Assembly: GCA_963748005.1 (NCBI GenBank)
Contig: CAVVHH010000003.1
Span: 248,001-312,000 of the forward strand
Length of the DNA: 64,000 nucleotides
Source of the DNA: CAILZL01 sp963748005
GTDB taxonomy: Bacteria; Pseudomonadota; Gammaproteobacteria; Steroidobacterales; Steroidobacteraceae
Direction of reading: 5' to 3'
In this document: positions 63,246 to 64,000 of the stretch, one piece after another
How positions within the stretch are numbered: position 1 is the stretch's first letter
How the letters are laid out: each line of letters begins with the position of its first letter
Position numbers and translations under genes: made by a program
Notes under the pieces: generated by a model
Seen by the model: only the letters and a program-made list of their open reading frames with translations
Database searches by the model: none
What the model was told of the DNA's origin: nothing

Positions 63246-64000
63246 ATGAAACGCTGGTTAAAACGTTTGCTGATCAGTGCGGTTGTCATCGTGGTGTTGC
63301 TGGGCATCACTCTGGCCGTTGCCGTGCGGCGCGCCAATCACAAGATGGAGCGTACCGTTGCCCTGCCGGCGCACCCCATCACACTGAGTGACGATCCGGC
63401 AGCTATCGAACGTGGTCGTTACCTGTATGTGACGCGTGGCTGTATTGAATGTCATGGCGCAAATGGCGCTGGACGCGCGGTAGTCGATGATCAGTCCATT
63501 GGCATGCGGGTCGTGGGCCCGAATATTTCACCTGGTCCGGGTAATGTCGTAACGAACTACACAGCGGCCGATTGGGAACGCATTATCCGGCATGGCGTTA
63601 AACCCAATGGCAGGCCTGCCATGGTAATGGCTTCGGAAGATTTTGCGCGCCTGACTGATATCGATGTGTCGGCCATCGTTGCTTACGTGCGGCACATGCC
63701 TCCGGCAAGTGGCGGCGCGGCCGTGCTGGAACTACCACTGATCGTGCGCGCCATGTATGGCTTGAATCTGGTGCAGGACGCCGCGGAAAAGATCAATCAC
63801 AACCTGCCACCTGAAACACCAGTACCCGAAGCGGCCAGTGTCGAACATGGCCAGTATGTCGGTCAGAGTTGCCAGGGTTGCCACGGTGCTGGAATGTCAG
63901 GGGGACGCATACCCGGTGCGCCGCCGGACTGGCCGGCGGCTGCCAATCTTACCCCCGGCGAAGGCAGCGTGATGCCGCGTTACGCCACGGTGGAGCAATT
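63246..64000 (+). CDS. Dihaem cytochrome c, N-terminal part (cut by window edge)
   Basis: An open frame of 251 codons running off the right edge. ATG 63246 follows GGAGA. The N-terminus (MKRWLKRLLISAVVIVVLLGITLAVAV) is an uncleaved anchor or signal, then comes CIECH at about residue 65 and CQGCH near residue 210, each a CxxCH haem site with a following c-type fold (YVRHMPPASGG). Arrangement and spacing match two-haem c-type cytochromes that feed dehydrogenases or terminal oxidases. Neighbours to the right are unknown, so the partner is not evident. Confidence 0.88.
   Translation, partial: MKRWLKRLLISAVVIVVLLGITLAVAVRRANHKMERTVALPAHPITLSDDPAAIERGRYLYVTRGCIECHGANGAGRAVVDDQSIGMRVVGPNISPGPGNVVTNYTAADWERIIRHGVKPNGRPAMVMASEDFARLTDIDVSAIVAYVRHMPPASGGAAVLELPLIVRAMYGLNLVQDAAEKINHNLPPETPVPEAASVEHGQYVGQSCQGCHGAGMSGGRIPGAPPDWPAAANLTPGEGSVMPRYATVEQ

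Overview
The window looks like ordinary chromosome of a free-living, respiring gammaproteobacterium at moderately high GC. Gene orders such as surE-pcm-nlpD, rpfE-like/recJ/prfB/lysS, sdhCDAB-sdhE-ygfX, rpoE-rseA-rseB and lepA-lepB-DUF4845-rnc-era-recO-pdxJ-acpS are gammaproteobacterial, and the recJ/prfB/lysS neighbourhood recalls the Xanthomonadales side of the class. I cannot name the genus. Both edges cut genes: the C-terminus of PEP carboxylase at the left and the N-terminal part of a dihaem cytochrome c at the right.

Layout. 1-9.1 kb: end of ppc, an outer-membrane protein, a lipoprotein, a MOSC protein, an RND efflux pump (adaptor plus permease), a beta carbonic anhydrase and a CheY-like regulator with an unknown partner. 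9.3-19.9 kb: a nitrogen-scavenging locus usually annotated as urea carboxylase/allophanate hydrolase, which the RNA elements identify as a guanidine locus. An ABC importer is read leftwards behind a guanidine-I (ykkC) riboswitch. A two-subunit deiminase, a biotin-dependent carboxylase and allophanate hydrolase are read rightwards. A guanidine-II (mini-ykkC) riboswitch sits directly in front of the carboxylase, with an anti-Shine-Dalgarno segment in the linker between its two ACGA hairpins. Both divergent units have good matches to sigma-54 promoters. The proposed flow is guanidine uptake, carboxylation, deimination to allophanate, then hydrolysis to ammonia and CO2.

20.0-24.6 kb: a frameshifted glycogen phosphorylase, a GIY-YIG nuclease gene bracketed by two long palindromes, and class I fumarase. 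24.8-43.5 kb: housekeeping genes for CTP synthesis, KDO, enolase, cell division, isoprenoids, tRNA and protein repair, recJ, prfB (with its programmed frameshift) and lysS, followed by a protease-like protein lacking its catalytic His and Ser. 43.7-47.9 kb: an ECF sigma factor with two membrane partners, and a single-chain fusion of a PadR-type metal regulator to a siderophore-interacting reductase behind a 14-bp inverted-repeat operator. 47.9-53.5 kb: ygfZ and the succinate dehydrogenase operon with three assembly or accessory genes (sdhAF4, sdhE, ygfX). 53.6-56.3 kb: the sigma-E regulon core. 56.4-63.2 kb: the lepA-to-acpS run.

A feature of the whole window is the number of unrelated palindromic repeat families in gaps between genes. 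Two have entered the carboxylase coding sequence in frame, and others supply stop codons, start regions or ribosome binding sites to neighbouring genes.
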